DNA of 64,000 bases from an uncultured Actinomycetes bacterium (GCA_937926105.1 CALANS010000117.1:1-64000); one strand, 5' to 3'; positions 52,641-63,033 are shown, counted from the stretch's first letter. Numbers and translations: made by a program. The notes: generated by a model from the sequence alone, not told the origin.

Positions 52641-55412
52641 GTGCCCACCGCCACCACCCCGGACCGGCCCGCCGACCGCATCACCGTCGGGGAACCGGGC
52701 GCAGAGCGCAGCTATCGGATTCACCCGATCACCGGCATTGCGGGTGCGGATCGGCTGCCATACAGCCTGAAGATCCTGCTGGAGAACCTGGTACGCACCC
52801 GGGACGACCGGGTAGTGACGGCCGAGCACATCGCCGCCCTCGCCGGATGGGATCCGGACGCCCAGCCCGACACCGAGATCCAGTTCACCCCGGCCCGAGT
52901 GATCATGCAGGACTTCACCGGCGTGCCGTGCGTGGTCGACCTGGCAGCCATGCGGGAGGCGATGACGGCGCTCGGCGGCAACCCCGACGCGATCAACCCG
53001 CTGGCTCCGGCCGAGCTGGTGATCGACCACTCCGTGATCGCCGACATCTTCGGCCGGCCGGATGCGTTCGAGCGCAACGTGGAACTCGAGTACCAACGCA
53101 ACCGAGAGCGCTACCAGTTCCTGCGCTGGGGGCAGACCGCCTTCGACGAGTTCAAGGTGGTGCCGCCCGGGACCGGGATCGTGCATCAGGTGAACATCGA
53201 ACACCTGGCGCGCGTGGTGATGGTGCGCACCGGCGCCGACGGGGACTCCGTCGCCTACCCGGACACCCTGGTGGGCACCGACTCGCACACCACGATGGTC
53301 AACGGTCTGGGCGTGCTGGGGTGGGGCGTCGGCGGCATCGAGGCCGAGGCGGCGATGCTGGGCCAGCCGGTGTCGATGCTGATCCCCCGGGTCGTCGGAT
53401 TCAAGCTGACCGGGTCGCTGCCGGCCGGCACCACGGCCACCGACCTGGTGCTGACCATTACCGATCTGCTGCGCCGACATGGCGTGGTGGGCAAATTCGT
53501 TGAGTTCTACGGCGAGGGGGTGGCCGCGGTCCCGCTGGCCAACCGCGCCACCATCGGCAACATGAGCCCCGAATTCGGGTCCACGGCGGCGATCTTCCCC
53601 ATCGACGACGAGACGATCCGCTACCTGCGGCTGACCGGTCGGCCCGCCGAGCAGCTGGCGCTGGTCGAGGCCTACGCCAAGGCCCAGGGACTGTGGCACG
53701 ACCCGGCCCACGAGGCCCGCTACTCCGAATATCTTGAGCTGGACCTGGCAAGCGTGGTGCCGTCCATCGCCGGCCCCAAGCGCCCGCAGGACCGGGTGGA
53801 GCTGTCCGGCTCGGTGCCCGCGTTCCGCACCGCGCTGCAGGCCTATGCCGGCACCCCGGACTTCGCCGCGCCCGGCCAGGCGCAGGCTCCCCGGGTCAGC
53901 AAGCCCACGCCGGTGTCGATGGACGGCCAGCACTTCGAGATCGACCACGGGCATGTGGTGATCGCCGCCATCACCAGCTGCACCAACACCTCCAACCCCG
54001 AGGTGATGTTGGGCGCGGCATTGTTGGCGAAAAAGGCGGTGGAGCACGGACTATCGTCACAACCGTGGGTCAAGACCACGCTGGCACCAGGCAGCAAGGT
54101 GGTCATGGACTACTACCAGCGGGCCGGCCTGTTGCCCTACCTGGAAAAGCTCGGCTTCAACCTGGTGGGCTTCGGGTGCACCACCTGCATCGGCAACTCC
54201 GGCCCGCTGCCGGAGCCGGTGTCGGCGGCGGTCAACGAGTCCGACCTGGCCGTGGTGTCGGTGCTGAGCGGCAACCGCAACTTCGAGGGCCGCATCAACC
54301 CGGACATCAAGATGAACTACCTGGCCTCGCCTCCGCTGGTGGTGGCCTATGCGATCGCCGGATCGATGGACATCGACCTGACCCGCGATCCGCTGGGCAC
54401 CGGCACCGACGGCCAGCCGGTGTACCTGGCGGACATCTGGCCCAGCGAGGCCGAGGTTTCCGAGGTGATGGCGCGGGCGATCAACCAGGACATGTTCACC
54501 CACGACTACGCCGATGTGTTCGCCGGCGATGAGCGGTGGCAGACCCTGCCTACCCCGACCGGCAAGCTGTTCGACTGGGCGGACGAGTCCACCTACGTGC
54601 GCCGGCCGCCGTACTTCGACGGCATGGCGGCCGAGCCCGACCCGGTTGCGGACATCACCGGCGCCCGGGTGCTGGCCAAGCTCGGCGACTCCGTCACCAC
54701 CGATCACATCTCCCCCGCCGGCGCAATCAAGGCCGACTCACCTGCCGGCCGCTACCTGGCCGAGCACGGGGTGGCGCGCCGCGACTTCAACTCCTACGGA
54801 TCGCGCCGCGGCAACCACGAGGTGATGATCCGGGGCACGTTCGCCAACATCCGGCTGCGCAACCAGCTGGTACCCGGTGTGGAGGGCGGCTTCACCCGCA
54901 ACTTCCTGGCCGGTGCCGAGGATGCCCCCGATCAGGCGCCGCAGGCCACCATCTTCGAGGCGTCCGAGGCGTACCAGGCGGCCGGCGTCCCACTGGTGAT
55001 CCTGGCCGGCGCGGAGTATGGCTCCGGATCGTCGCGGGACTGGGCCGCGAAGGGTACCGCGCTGTTGGGCGTGCAGGCGGTGATCGCGCAGTCCTATGAG
55101 CGCATCCACCGATCCAACCTGATCGGCATGGGGGTGATCCCGCTGCAGTTCCCGGCCGGCAAGACCGCCGAGGACATGGGGCTGGACGGCACCGAGCGGA
55201 TCGACATCACCGGCATCACCGCGCTGAACGACGGGGCGATCCCGAAGACGGTGACGGTGCACATCACGCCGACCCGTCCAGGGCGCGAGCGGGGCAGCTT
55301 CGAGGCCACGGTGCGCATCGACACGCCCGGCGAGGCCGACTACTTCCGGCACGGCGGGATCATGCAGTACGTGCTGCGCAGCCTGCTGCGGGGCCAGGGC
55401 AGCACAGGGTGA
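52641..55412 (+). CDS. acnA: Aconitate hydratase
   Basis: A 923-residue monomeric aconitase that isomerises citrate to isocitrate through a 4Fe-4S cluster. Cluster cysteines are Cys447 (TSCTNTSNP) and Cys513/Cys516 ([13 protein letters not shown]). The sequence continues to the small swivel domain with [12 protein letters not shown] and [16 protein letters not shown] 52641 has AAGGAG seven bases upstream; the open frame to 52575 lacks a site. It is transcribed with the acnR gene, four bases downstream, and regulated through the operator at 52547. Confidence 0.97.
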   Translation: MPTATTPDRPADRITVGEPGAERSYRIHPITGIAGADRLPYSLKILLENLVRTRDDRVVTAEHIAALAGWDPDAQPDTEIQFTPARVIMQDFTGVPCVVDLAAMREAMTALGGNPDAINPLAPAELVIDHSVIADIFGRPDAFERNVELEYQRNRERYQFLRWGQTAFDEFKVVPPGTGIVHQVNIEHLARVVMVRTGADGDSVAYPDTLVGTDSHTTMVNGLGVLGWGVGGIEAEAAMLGQPVSMLIPRVVGFKLTGSLPAGTTATDLVLTITDLLRRHGVVGKFVEFYGEGVAAVPLANRATIGNMSPEFGSTAAIFPIDDETIRYLRLTGRPAEQLALVEAYAKAQGLWHDPAHEARYSEYLELDLASVVPSIAGPKRPQDRVELSGSVPAFRTALQAYAGTPDFAAPGQAQAPRVSKPTPVSMDGQHFEIDHGHVVIAAITSCTNTSNPEVMLGAALLAKKAVEHGLSSQPWVKTTLAPGSKVVMDYYQRAGLLPYLEKLGFNLVGFGCTTCIGNSGPLPEPVSAAVNESDLAVVSVLSGNRNFEGRINPDIKMNYLASPPLVVAYAIAGSMDIDLTRDPLGTGTDGQPVYLADIWPSEAEVSEVMARAINQDMFTHDYADVFAGDERWQTLPTPTGKLFDWADESTYVRRPPYFDGMAAEPDPVADITGARVLAKLGDSVTTDHISPAGAIKADSPAGRYLAEHGVARRDFNSYGSRRGNHEVMIRGTFANIRLRNQLVPGVEGGFTRNFLAGAEDAPDQAPQATIFEASEAYQAAGVPLVILAGAEYGSGSSRDWAAKGTALLGVQAVIAQSYERIHRSNLIGMGVIPLQFPAGKTAEDMGLDGTERIDITGITALNDGAIPKTVTVHITPTRPGRERGSFEATVRIDTPGEADYFRHGGIMQYVLRSLLRGQGSTG

Positions 55413-55416
55413 CATC

Positions 55417-55980
55417 GTGCCCCGGGTGAGCCCCGAGGTGTTGGCCGCGCGCCGTCGGCAGATCCTGGACGGCGCGCGAGCGGCGTTCGCGCGGCACGGT
55501 TACGAGGGGGCCACCGTCCGGGTGCTGGAAGAGGAGATCGGAGTATCCCGGGGCGCGATCTTCCACCACTTCCCGGACAAGGATGCGATCTTCTTCGCGC
55601 TGGCCGCCGAGGATGCCGCGGCCATGGCCGACGTCGCGACCCGGTCCGGTCTGGTGCAGGCCATGCGCGACATGGTGGCCGCGCCGGATGCCGGGTGGCT
55701 GGGCACCGCGTTGGAGATCTCCCGCCGGGTGCGCACCGACCCGGAATTCCGCGCGACCTGGGCGCAGCGCTCCCGGGCGATCACCGAGGCGACCCGTGCC
55801 CGGCTGCAGCGCCAACGGGACGCCGGCGTGCTGCGCGACGACGTCGACATCGACGTGCTCGTCACCTATCTGGAGCTCGTTCGGGAGGGGCTGGTCGCGC
55901 ATCTGGCCGCCGGGCTCCCGGCCGAGCACCTGACCGGGGTGCTGGACCTGGTGGAGTCCTCGGTCCGCCGCCGGCCCTGA
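55417..55980 (+). CDS. acnR: TetR-type repressor AcnR
   Basis: A 187-residue TetR protein starting with PRVSPEVLAARRRQILDGARAAF and the helix-turn-helix VSRGAIFHHFPDKDAIF. It sits four bases after aconitase, the standard acn-acnR arrangement of corynebacteria and mycobacteria. The matching operator upstream of acn supports autoregulation of the pair. The start is the GTG at 55417. Confidence 0.9.
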   Translation: MPRVSPEVLAARRRQILDGARAAFARHGYEGATVRVLEEEIGVSRGAIFHHFPDKDAIFFALAAEDAAAMADVATRSGLVQAMRDMVAAPDAGWLGTALEISRRVRTDPEFRATWAQRSRAITEATRARLQRQRDAGVLRDDVDIDVLVTYLELVREGLVAHLAAGLPAEHLTGVLDLVESSVRRRP

Positions 55981-56014
55981 CCAGAGATGCCCCGTCACCG
56001 CCGAACCCACCGCC

Positions 56015-56113
56015 GCATGGATCAACTTCCCTGGCATGCACGACGTTCGTCCCACCAGTCACGCCGATCACATTCTGGCAACGTTCATGCATGCAGGCGA
56101 TGTTGATCCATGC
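56015..56113. repeat. Palindromic intergenic element related to the one at 21895-21993
   Basis: GCATGGATCAAC at 56015-56026 is inverted at 56102-56113. The interior shares ATCAACTTCC, CATGC and CCACCAGTCAC in the same order with the element at 21895-21993, plus CACATTC/CACATTT. It fills the gap between acnR and the convergent sugar permease. Confidence 0.7.
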
Positions 56114-56121
56114 CGGAAGGT

Positions 56122-56946
56122 TCAGCGGGTGGCGCCGATCATCAGCCCCTCGACCACCCGGCGCTGGGCGATCATCGCCACGATGAGCACCGGGATCACC
56201 GCGATCAGCGACCCGGCCATCAGCAGGTTGTACTGGGTACCCAGCAGCTGGCCCTGGAAGATGGTCAATCCCTGGGAGATCATCATCAGGCTCTGCTTGC
56301 TGGTGACCACCAGCGGGAACAGGAAGTTGTTCCAGTTCTGGAGGAACAAGATCGTGGTCAGCGCCGCGGTCATCGGCTGTGCCAGCGGCCGGTAGATGTA
56401 CCAGAAGATGCGCCATTCCGAGGCGCCGTCGATCCGCGCCGACTCGGCCAGGTCGGCCGGTGCGCTCAGGAAGAACTGCCGGTAGAAAAAGCAGCCGAGC
56501 GCCGAGGCGATGTTGGGCACGATCAGACCCTGAAATGTGTCTACCCAGCCGAAGTCCGCCAGCAGTTCCACCACCGGAACGAGCACCACGGTGAACGGGA
56601 TCATCAGCCCGGACAGCACCCCGTAGAACATGATCCGGCGGCCGGGAAAGGTGAACATCGCGAAGGCGTAGCCCGCGAACATGGCGGTGACGACCTGCCC
56701 GGCGGTGGTCGCCACCGAGAAGATCGCGGTGTTGACGAAGAACCGACCGAACGGCGCCGCGTTCCAGGCCGTGGGGATGTTCGCCCAGTGCCAGTCGGTC
56801 GGGATCAGCGGGGCGTTCGGGTTGATGATGTCCGCCTGGGACTTCAACGCCGACAGGCACATCCACACCAGCGGGAACAGCACGCAGAACGCCGCGACCG
56901 CCAGCATCAGGTACGCCAGCACGCGCACCGGCAGCGAGATCCGCAT
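56122..56946 (-). CDS. CUT1 sugar ABC transporter permease (MalG type)
   Basis: A 274-residue permease with the EAA loop SARIDGASEWRIFWYIYRPL and hydrophobic segments typical of MalG. The ATG at 56946 shares one base with the stop of the preceding permease gene. Both are cotranscribed with the binding protein. No ATPase gene is present. Confidence 0.92.
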   Translation of the reverse strand: MRISLPVRVLAYLMLAVAAFCVLFPLVWMCLSALKSQADIINPNAPLIPTDWHWANIPTAWNAAPFGRFFVNTAIFSVATTAGQVVTAMFAGYAFAMFTFPGRRIMFYGVLSGLMIPFTVVLVPVVELLADFGWVDTFQGLIVPNIASALGCFFYRQFFLSAPADLAESARIDGASEWRIFWYIYRPLAQPMTAALTTILFLQNWNNFLFPLVVTSKQSLMMISQGLTIFQGQLLGTQYNLLMAGSLIAVIPVLIVAMIAQRRVVEGLMIGATR

Positions 56947-57923
56947 CAGCCGACCGCCTTCGAGGCCCGACCGACCACCGCGAGCTGCACGATCGTCATC
57001 AGGATGGAGATCCCGAACAGCAGCACCGCCATCGCATCGGCATTGCCGACCGAGCCGCCCGCGCCCAACCCGAAGGCCTGGTTGTACACGTAGTACAGCG
57101 CGGTCTGGGTCGCCCCGTCGGGGCCGCCATTGGTCAGTACGTAGATCTGGGTGAAGGTCTGCAGGCCGGTCAGCGTGGAGATGACGGTGATCAACGCGGT
57201 CTGCGGTCGCAGCAGCGGCAGCCGGATGTGCCGCAGCCGCTGCCAGGCCCCGGCGCCGTCCACCACCGCGGCCTCGATGACCTCCCGGGGCAGCGACTTC
57301 AGCGCCGCCAGGTACAAGATCACCACCTCGCCGAAGAACTGCCAGGCGCCGAAGGAAATCACCGCGACCATGGCGACGACCGGATTGTCCAGCGTCACCT
57401 GCGGGAGGTGTAACCCGAGCAGCAGCCGGTTGAACAGCCCGGTCTGCGGCTGGAACAGGGTGAACCAGATGAACGCGGTCGCCACTGGCGGGACCACCAG
57501 CGGAATGATGAACAGGGCCCGAATCGCCGATACCCCGGGCAGCGGCATGTCCAACAGCAGTGCCACCCCGATGCCGGCGACCATGCACACCAGCACGAAC
57601 CCGACGGTGAATTCCAACGTCACCAGCAGCGCGTGTCCTCCGCCGCCGGACAGCATGGCTCGGTAGTTGTCCAGCCCGGCGAAGGTCAGGTTGGTACCGA
57701 AGATGTTGCCCTTGTACAGGCTACGGCGGATCACCATCACCAGCGGGATGACCGAGAACAGCACGGTCAGACCCAATGTCGGCAGGATGAAGGTGTACGC
57801 CGTCGCCCAGGTGCGCGCTCGCGGCCGCCGTGACGACCGCGGATTCGGCGCCGGGGCGATGGAACTGCGTGGGCGGACCCAGCGCCTGCCGGGCCCGCCC
57901 ACGACGTCGATCGGGGTGCTCAC
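56946..57923 (-). CDS. CUT1 sugar ABC transporter permease (MalF type)
   Basis: A 325-residue permease with six or so hydrophobic segments and the EAA loop EAAVVDGAGAWQRLRHIRLP. The N-terminal 40 residues are Arg/Pro-rich and cytoplasmic. I take GTG 57923 as the start; it lies seven bases after the binding-protein stop. The longer open frame to 57980 would overlap that gene. Confidence 0.9.
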   Translation of the reverse strand: MSTPIDVVGGPGRRWVRPRSSIAPAPNPRSSRRPRARTWATAYTFILPTLGLTVLFSVIPLVMVIRRSLYKGNIFGTNLTFAGLDNYRAMLSGGGGHALLVTLEFTVGFVLVCMVAGIGVALLLDMPLPGVSAIRALFIIPLVVPPVATAFIWFTLFQPQTGLFNRLLLGLHLPQVTLDNPVVAMVAVISFGAWQFFGEVVILYLAALKSLPREVIEAAVVDGAGAWQRLRHIRLPLLRPQTALITVISTLTGLQTFTQIYVLTNGGPDGATQTALYYVYNQAFGLGAGGSVGNADAMAVLLFGISILMTIVQLAVVGRASKAVG

Positions 57924-57930
57924 CCGAGGG

Positions 57931-59376
57931 TCATGAACCGGCGTTCGCGATTGCCGCGTTCGCTGCCGCCTCCGCCGCATCCAGGGCCTGCTGCGGAGTC
58001 GACTTCCCCGTCAGGGCCTTGTTGATGTTGTCGCTCAGCGCCTGGGAGATGGCCGCGTAGGACGGGATGGTCGGGCGCACCTGGCCGTACTTGAGCTGCT
58101 CGGCGAACGTATCGTAGGTCGGCTGGCCCGCGATCGCCTTCTTCAGCACCTCCTGGTCGAGCTGGTTCGGGGCGCTGGGTAGGCCGCCGGACTGAGCCGT
58201 CAGGTACGCGCCCTGTTCGGGCTGGCCCAGCCACTTGACAAACTCCTGCGCCGCCTTGTTGGCCGCGTCGCCCTTGTCGAACACGGTCGCCACACCGATG
58301 CCGATGCCCGCCGACGACTTGCCGGAGCTGCCGGCCGGCATCAGCGCGACTCCGTAGTTGACGTCCTTGAATTCGGAGAGCGCCCACTGGCCGTTGACGA
58401 TCATGGATACCGCGCCGCTGGCGAACGCCGGCGCGCCGTCGAAGCTGCCACCCTGCGCATAGCTGGTGGTCGGCGCCGAGTGGTCCTTCTGCACCATGGT
58501 GTACCAGGCGGTGAGCGCGTCCAGACCCGCCTTGTCGTTGAACGCCACCTTGGTCTGGTCACTGTTGAGCAGCGACCCGCCGTTGCCCCACAGCAGCGAC
58601 TCCCAGACGTAGCTGATCCACTCCGAGGAGCCCAGCGGCGCGTAGAAGCCGTAGTGCGGCTTGCTCGCCGTGGACAGCTTCTCGGTCAGCGTCTTGGCGT
58701 CGGAGACCAACTCGTCCCAGGTCTTCGGCGGCTCGGCGATGCCGGCCTTCGCGAAGTCGTCCTTGTTGTAGAACAGCAGGTAGTCGCCGACTCCGCCGAG
58801 CGCGAACCCGAGTTGCTTGCCCTGGTAGAACAGGCCCGACCGGATACCGGGGTACAACGCGTCGGTCTCGGCCTTGAGCGCGGAGGTCAGATCGACGACC
58901 TTCCCGCTCTGCGCGTACAGCGGCAGATTGGACGGGTCCTGGCCGAGCAGGATGTTGGGCTCGGTATCGGACTTCAGCGCGGCGACGACCTTGGCGGTGG
59001 TGTTGTCCGCGCTGGCGATGTACTGCCCCTTGACGGTGATGCCGGGGTGAGAGTCGTTGAAGTGCGAGTCCAGGTAGTCGATCTGCTCCTGGCTGGACGA
59101 GGACCAGTAGGTGATGCTCACCGACTGCCCGGAGCCGGACGGCGTCCCCGACTGCGACCCCGCGGTCGAGGTCTCCGGCGAGCTCGGCTGGCTGCTCCCC
59201 GTGGACGCCGAACTCGACTGGCTGTTCCCCGCAGACGGTGCGCTGCCGCCGGAGCTACCGGTCGGGGAGCCTGTCCCCCCGGACGAACCACACGCGGCCA
59301 CCAGTACCGCCACGAACGACGCGCTCATGATGCTCAGCGCGGCTTTCCGACCCCGCGCCCATCCAGCTTTGCCCAC
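57931..59376 (-). CDS. Sugar-binding lipoprotein (CUT1 ABC transporter)
   Basis: A 481-residue lipoprotein. The signal peptide ends in VAVLVAAC, followed by a Ser/Gly/Thr-rich linker and a family-1 solute-binding domain (VSITYWSSSSQEQIDYLDSHF, then WDELVSDAKTLTEK). AGGAG eight bases before GTG 59376 fixes the start. It precedes the two permeases. The preceding gene is a PfkB kinase, so a sugar may be imported and phosphorylated by this group. Confidence 0.92.
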   Translation of the reverse strand: MGKAGWARGRKAALSIMSASFVAVLVAACGSSGGTGSPTGSSGGSAPSAGNSQSSSASTGSSQPSSPETSTAGSQSGTPSGSGQSVSITYWSSSSQEQIDYLDSHFNDSHPGITVKGQYIASADNTTAKVVAALKSDTEPNILLGQDPSNLPLYAQSGKVVDLTSALKAETDALYPGIRSGLFYQGKQLGFALGGVGDYLLFYNKDDFAKAGIAEPPKTWDELVSDAKTLTEKLSTASKPHYGFYAPLGSSEWISYVWESLLWGNGGSLLNSDQTKVAFNDKAGLDALTAWYTMVQKDHSAPTTSYAQGGSFDGAPAFASGAVSMIVNGQWALSEFKDVNYGVALMPAGSSGKSSAGIGIGVATVFDKGDAANKAAQEFVKWLGQPEQGAYLTAQSGGLPSAPNQLDQEVLKKAIAGQPTYDTFAEQLKYGQVRPTIPSYAAISQALSDNINKALTGKSTPQQALDAAEAAANAAIANAGS

Positions 59377-59486
59377 GATTTCATCTCCTATCGTGCGGAG
59401 GCGCCCGCACCCTGCATCAGCGTAGGACGCCATGATCGCAGTCGGCACTCCCGCCCCGCCGCCGTCACCAAACCGTGTCCGTCCGC

Positions 59487-60710
59487 TCAGGCGTCGGAGA
59501 ACCGAGCAATGGTGGCGGTGGCCCGGCGCACCTCGCGAGTGGGGCCGGTTGGCAGCAGCTCGGACAAGAATCCGTAGCTGTGCTCCAGCACCGCAGCGGG
59601 ACGGGATCCGGCGGCGGACTTGGCGCGCACCGAGGTCAGCCAGTCGGCCAGATCGCCCCAGCCGGGCGCCGATAGCGAGCCGCCCATCTGCTGCACCGAC
59701 AGCCCCGCGCACAGATTGGCGAAGCTCATCCGGTGCCGCAGCGGCCAGCCACGCAATTCGCCGAGAATGAAGGCGGCGGCGAACACGTCACCGGCGCCGG
59801 TCGGGTCCACGGCGTGCACCGGTAGCGACGGCACCCACTCCTCCTCGCCGGTGGTGCTGTCCAGTCCGATCGAGCCCTGCCCGCCGCAGGTGATCACCAC
59901 CACCGGCACGCTGTCGGCCAGTGCCATCAGCGCCTCGCGGGGCTCATCGGTGCGGGTGTAGGCCATGGCCTCCGCGCAGTTGGGCAGGAAGGCGTGCAGA
60001 TCGTCCATCCCGCGCAGCGACTCTGGAGTCCACTGCTCGGTGGCGTCCCAGCCCACGTCGCCGAACAGCAACGTGCCGGACTGCTGAGCCGCCCGCACCC
60101 AGCCGGCTGGCTCGCCACCCAGGTGCACCACCGCCGCAGCGGCGCGGGGCGGGTCGCCGATCAGCTCGTCGTCCGGCACCGGCGACGGGTGCGCGTGGGT
60201 GACCATCGCCCGGTCCCGGTTGACCGCCAGTGACACCGTCACCGGCGAGTGCCAGTGCTCGTAGCGGCGAGACAGCGACAGGTCGATCCCCTCCTGTTCG
60301 GCGAGCGTCCGGTAGAGGAAGTCGCCGTACAGGTCGTCGCCGAATGCTGCCGCGAGCCCGGTACGCAATCCCAGCCGGCTTGCGGCCACCGCCATGTTCG
60401 CCACCCCGCCCGGCGCGGAACCCATGCCCTCGGCGTAGATCTCGGTGCCTCCGACCGGCAGGCCGGGCAGGCCGGAGAGCACGATATCCAGGAACACAGT
60501 GCCCTGCATGATCACGTCCAGGCTGGTCTGTGCCGGATGTGACCCGGCCGCGCCGGCGGGCGCTGTGGAGTCCGGCGGGCCCGGGTGCGCGGACTGCTGG
60601 GCCGGCCCCGCGGTGGGCCCGACGGCGGGCACAGCCGCGGGCACGGCGGTAGGCACGGCGGTGGGCTCGCCGGTGGGCACAGCGGCGGACACAGGGGTGG
60701 GCTCGGCCAT
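59487..60710 (-). CDS. PfkB-family carbohydrate kinase
   Basis: A carbohydrate kinase of the ribokinase/PfkB family: GSAPGGVANMAVAASRLG and the C-terminal signature VDPTGAGDVFAAAF with its catalytic Asp. The fold begins at about residue 64 (VIMQGTVFLDIV). The N-terminal 63 residues are Pro/Val/Ala-rich (PTAVPTAV repeats) and may not be translated; ATG 60509 or GTG 60515 is a plausible shorter start. It would phosphorylate an imported sugar. It heads the minus-strand binding-protein and permease genes, 110 bp upstream of them. Confidence 0.85.
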   Translation of the reverse strand: MAEPTPVSAAVPTGEPTAVPTAVPAAVPAVGPTAGPAQQSAHPGPPDSTAPAGAAGSHPAQTSLDVIMQGTVFLDIVLSGLPGLPVGGTEIYAEGMGSAPGGVANMAVAASRLGLRTGLAAAFGDDLYGDFLYRTLAEQEGIDLSLSRRYEHWHSPVTVSLAVNRDRAMVTHAHPSPVPDDELIGDPPRAAAAVVHLGGEPAGWVRAAQQSGTLLFGDVGWDATEQWTPESLRGMDDLHAFLPNCAEAMAYTRTDEPREALMALADSVPVVVITCGGQGSIGLDSTTGEEEWVPSLPVHAVDPTGAGDVFAAAFILGELRGWPLRHRMSFANLCAGLSVQQMGGSLSAPGWGDLADWLTSVRAKSAAGSRPAAVLEHSYGFLSELLPTGPTREVRRATATIARFSDA

Positions 60711-60734
60711 GCGCACAGCCTGCCACCAACTACC

Positions 60735-62303
60735 GTGGCGGACGTGCGTCTGGTGATTCTCGGCGGTGGCGGGTTTCGGGTCCCGCTGGTCTATCGAGCG
60801 GTGACGGGTCGGCCGGAGTTGGGCATCGACCGGGTGGTGCTGCACGACGTCGACGGCGCGCGGCTGGCGGCGATGCACGCCGTGCTGTCCGGCGCCGGCG
60901 GGCACGGGCGGCAACCGACGGTCGGGCCGTCGGTGACGGTGACGACCGATCTGGACGATGCGTTGCGCGGCGCGGACGTGGTGTTCTCGGCGATCCGGGT
61001 GGGCGGTGCTCCGGGCCGCGCGGCGGACGAGCGCCGGGCGCTCGCGCTCGGGGTGCTGGGCCAGGAAACGGTGGGCGCCGGTGGGCTGGCCTACGGGTTG
61101 CGCACGGTCCCGGTGGCGCTGCAGATCGCCCGTCTCGTGGCCGATCTCGCCCCGAATGCCTGGACCATCAACTTCACCAACCCGGCCGGGATGATCACCG
61201 AGGCAATGCGCACCGTGCTGGGCGAGCGGGTGATCGGCATCTGCGACTCCCCGCTCGGGCTGATCCGGCGGACCTGCCGGGCCCTGGGGGTGTCGCCAGA
61301 CGAGGCGCACTGCGACTACGCGGGCATCAATCACCTGGGCTGGCTGCGCTCCGTGCGACGAGCCGGCCTCGGCGCTCGGTCGAGCGGCGAAGCCGGCGGC
61401 GCCACCGACCGGCACGGCGGCGATGACGGGGCTTGCCCCGACCTGCTGCCGGGGCTGCTCGCCGATGATGCCGCGTTGGCATCCTTCGAGGAGGGCCGCC
61501 TTTTCGGCGGCGACCTGCTCCGGGTGCTGGGCAGTCTGCCGAACGAGTATCTGGCGTTCTATTACGGCCACCGGGATCTCGCGGCGTCGTTGGCATCGGG
61601 CACGACCCGTGGCGAGCTGCTGGCGGCCGAGCAGCACACCTTCTACACGGCGGCCGCGGCCGATCCCGCCCGAGCGGCGGCCCTCTGGGAACGGGCGCGG
61701 CTGCGGCGGGAACAGACCTATCTGGCCGAGACTCGGGATGCCACCGAACACCGCGACGAGCAGGACCTGACCGGCGGCGGATACCAGGAGGTGGCGCTGG
61801 ATCTAATGGCCGCGCTGACCGGCGGCGCCTCAGCACAACTGATCGTCAACGTGGCCAACGGATCCGCTCTGCCGCAGCTGCCCTCGGACATGGTGGTCGA
61901 ACTGGCCTGCACGGTGGATTCCCATGGCGCCCGGCCGCTGCCGACCCCGCCGCTGGACCTGCACCAGCTGGGGTTGGTCAGTGCCGTACGGGCGGCCGAG
62001 CGCGCGGTGATCGACGCCGTGTTGCTGGGCTCCCGGGAGCAGGCGCTGCGGGCGTTCACCATCCATCCACTGGTGGGCTCGCCCCGCATCGCCCAGCAGT
62101 TGCTGGACGGGGTCGTCGCCGATCACCCGGCACTCGCGGAACTGCTGCGCCCCGTCCCCGAGGGTGAGTCTCATGCGGCGCCGGGCAGCTGCGTCCGGCT
62201 CACGAACCGGCAGCTCGGGCGGCGAGCGCCCGCAGCCGGGCCAGTTGCTCGAACCGCTCCTGGGCCAGTTGCTGCTCCGAGGTCCGGTCCGGGCAGCGGG
62301 TGA
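60735..62303 (+). CDS. GH4 family glycosidase (NAD+/Mn2+-dependent)
   Basis: A 522-residue glycoside hydrolase family 4 enzyme. It has the N-terminal NAD site (LVILGGGGFRVP), Cys170 in ICDSP and His200 in GINHLGW, the metal-binding pair of the family. GH4 enzymes act through a redox mechanism on phospho- or non-phospho-glycosides. An extra low-complexity stretch of about 30 residues (about 206-235) follows the NHLGW motif. Translation continues past the family end for about 45 residues and overlaps the convergent crotonase. The start is GTG 60735. It is divergent from the kinase with only 24 bp between starts, so one start is likely wrong. Confidence 0.88.
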   Translation: MADVRLVILGGGGFRVPLVYRAVTGRPELGIDRVVLHDVDGARLAAMHAVLSGAGGHGRQPTVGPSVTVTTDLDDALRGADVVFSAIRVGGAPGRAADERRALALGVLGQETVGAGGLAYGLRTVPVALQIARLVADLAPNAWTINFTNPAGMITEAMRTVLGERVIGICDSPLGLIRRTCRALGVSPDEAHCDYAGINHLGWLRSVRRAGLGARSSGEAGGATDRHGGDDGACPDLLPGLLADDAALASFEEGRLFGGDLLRVLGSLPNEYLAFYYGHRDLAASLASGTTRGELLAAEQHTFYTAAAADPARAAALWERARLRREQTYLAETRDATEHRDEQDLTGGGYQEVALDLMAALTGGASAQLIVNVANGSALPQLPSDMVVELACTVDSHGARPLPTPPLDLHQLGLVSAVRAAERAVIDAVLLGSREQALRAFTIHPLVGSPRIAQQLLDGVVADHPALAELLRPVPEGESHAAPGSCVRLTNRQLGRRAPAAGPVARTAPGPVAAPRSGPGSG

Positions 62304-63033
62304 TCAGCCGGGTGATCCCGCGCACCGCCTCCGGGTCGGACGCCGTCAGCGCCGCGACGAGGTCCGCCACCGTGCCGTCCAGCTGCGCGGCGGGCACCGC
62401 CGTCACCGCCAGGCCCACCCGCACCGCCTCCGCCGCGCCCACCCGACGGCCGGTCGCGCAGATCTCCAGTGCGCGTGCGGTACCGACCGCGCGCACCAGC
62501 CGCCCGGTGCCGCCAAGATCCGGCACCAGACCGAGAGTGACCTCCGCCATGGCGAACTGGGCGTCGTCCGCGGCCACGATCAGGTCGCACGCCAACGCCA
62601 ACTGAAAGCCGGCGCCCACGGCATGCCCCTGCACGGCGGCGATCGAGACGAACGACGGATCGGCCAGCCAGCCGAATCCGGACTGGAAGCCGGCGATGGT
62701 CTCGTCGGAAACCGCCGGGGGCTGGCGAGCCAGGGTGGCCAGCAGCGAGTCCGGACCGTCACCGAATGCAGACCGGTCCAGGCCCGCCGAGAAGGACGGC
62801 CCGGCACCACGCACCACGACCGCCCGCACGCCGGCCGGGCCGGCATCAACCGCCCCATCGGCGATGCGGGAGCCGATATGCGCCAAGGCCTTCCAGGTAT
62901 CGGGTAGCTGCGCGTTTCGCACCTGTGGCGCGCACAACGTGATCGTCAGCACCCCACCGTCCGCTCGGGCCGTCACCCGCCCGCGGGTCAGCAGATCCTC
63001 GTCGAGGGCCGCGTCGGCCCCCGGCGCCGTCAC
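62200..63033 (-). CDS. Enoyl-CoA hydratase/isomerase (crotonase family)
   Basis: A 277-residue crotonase-fold protein. The oxyanion-hole region (AVVVRGAGPSFSAGLDRS and then AAVQGHAVGAGFQLALACD) and catalytic-region Glu in AEVTLGLVPDLGGTGRL are present. GTG 63033 overlaps the small HTH gene's stop by four bases. It would hydrate or isomerise an acyl-CoA. It overlaps the 3' end of the GH4 frame by about 100 bp on the opposite strand. Confidence 0.9.
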   Translation of the reverse strand: MTAPGADAALDEDLLTRGRVTARADGGVLTITLCAPQVRNAQLPDTWKALAHIGSRIADGAVDAGPAGVRAVVVRGAGPSFSAGLDRSAFGDGPDSLLATLARQPPAVSDETIAGFQSGFGWLADPSFVSIAAVQGHAVGAGFQLALACDLIVAADDAQFAMAEVTLGLVPDLGGTGRLVRAVGTARALEICATGRRVGAAEAVRVGLAVTAVPAAQLDGTVADLVAALTASDPEAVRGITRLITRCPDRTSEQQLAQERFEQLARLRALAARAAGS

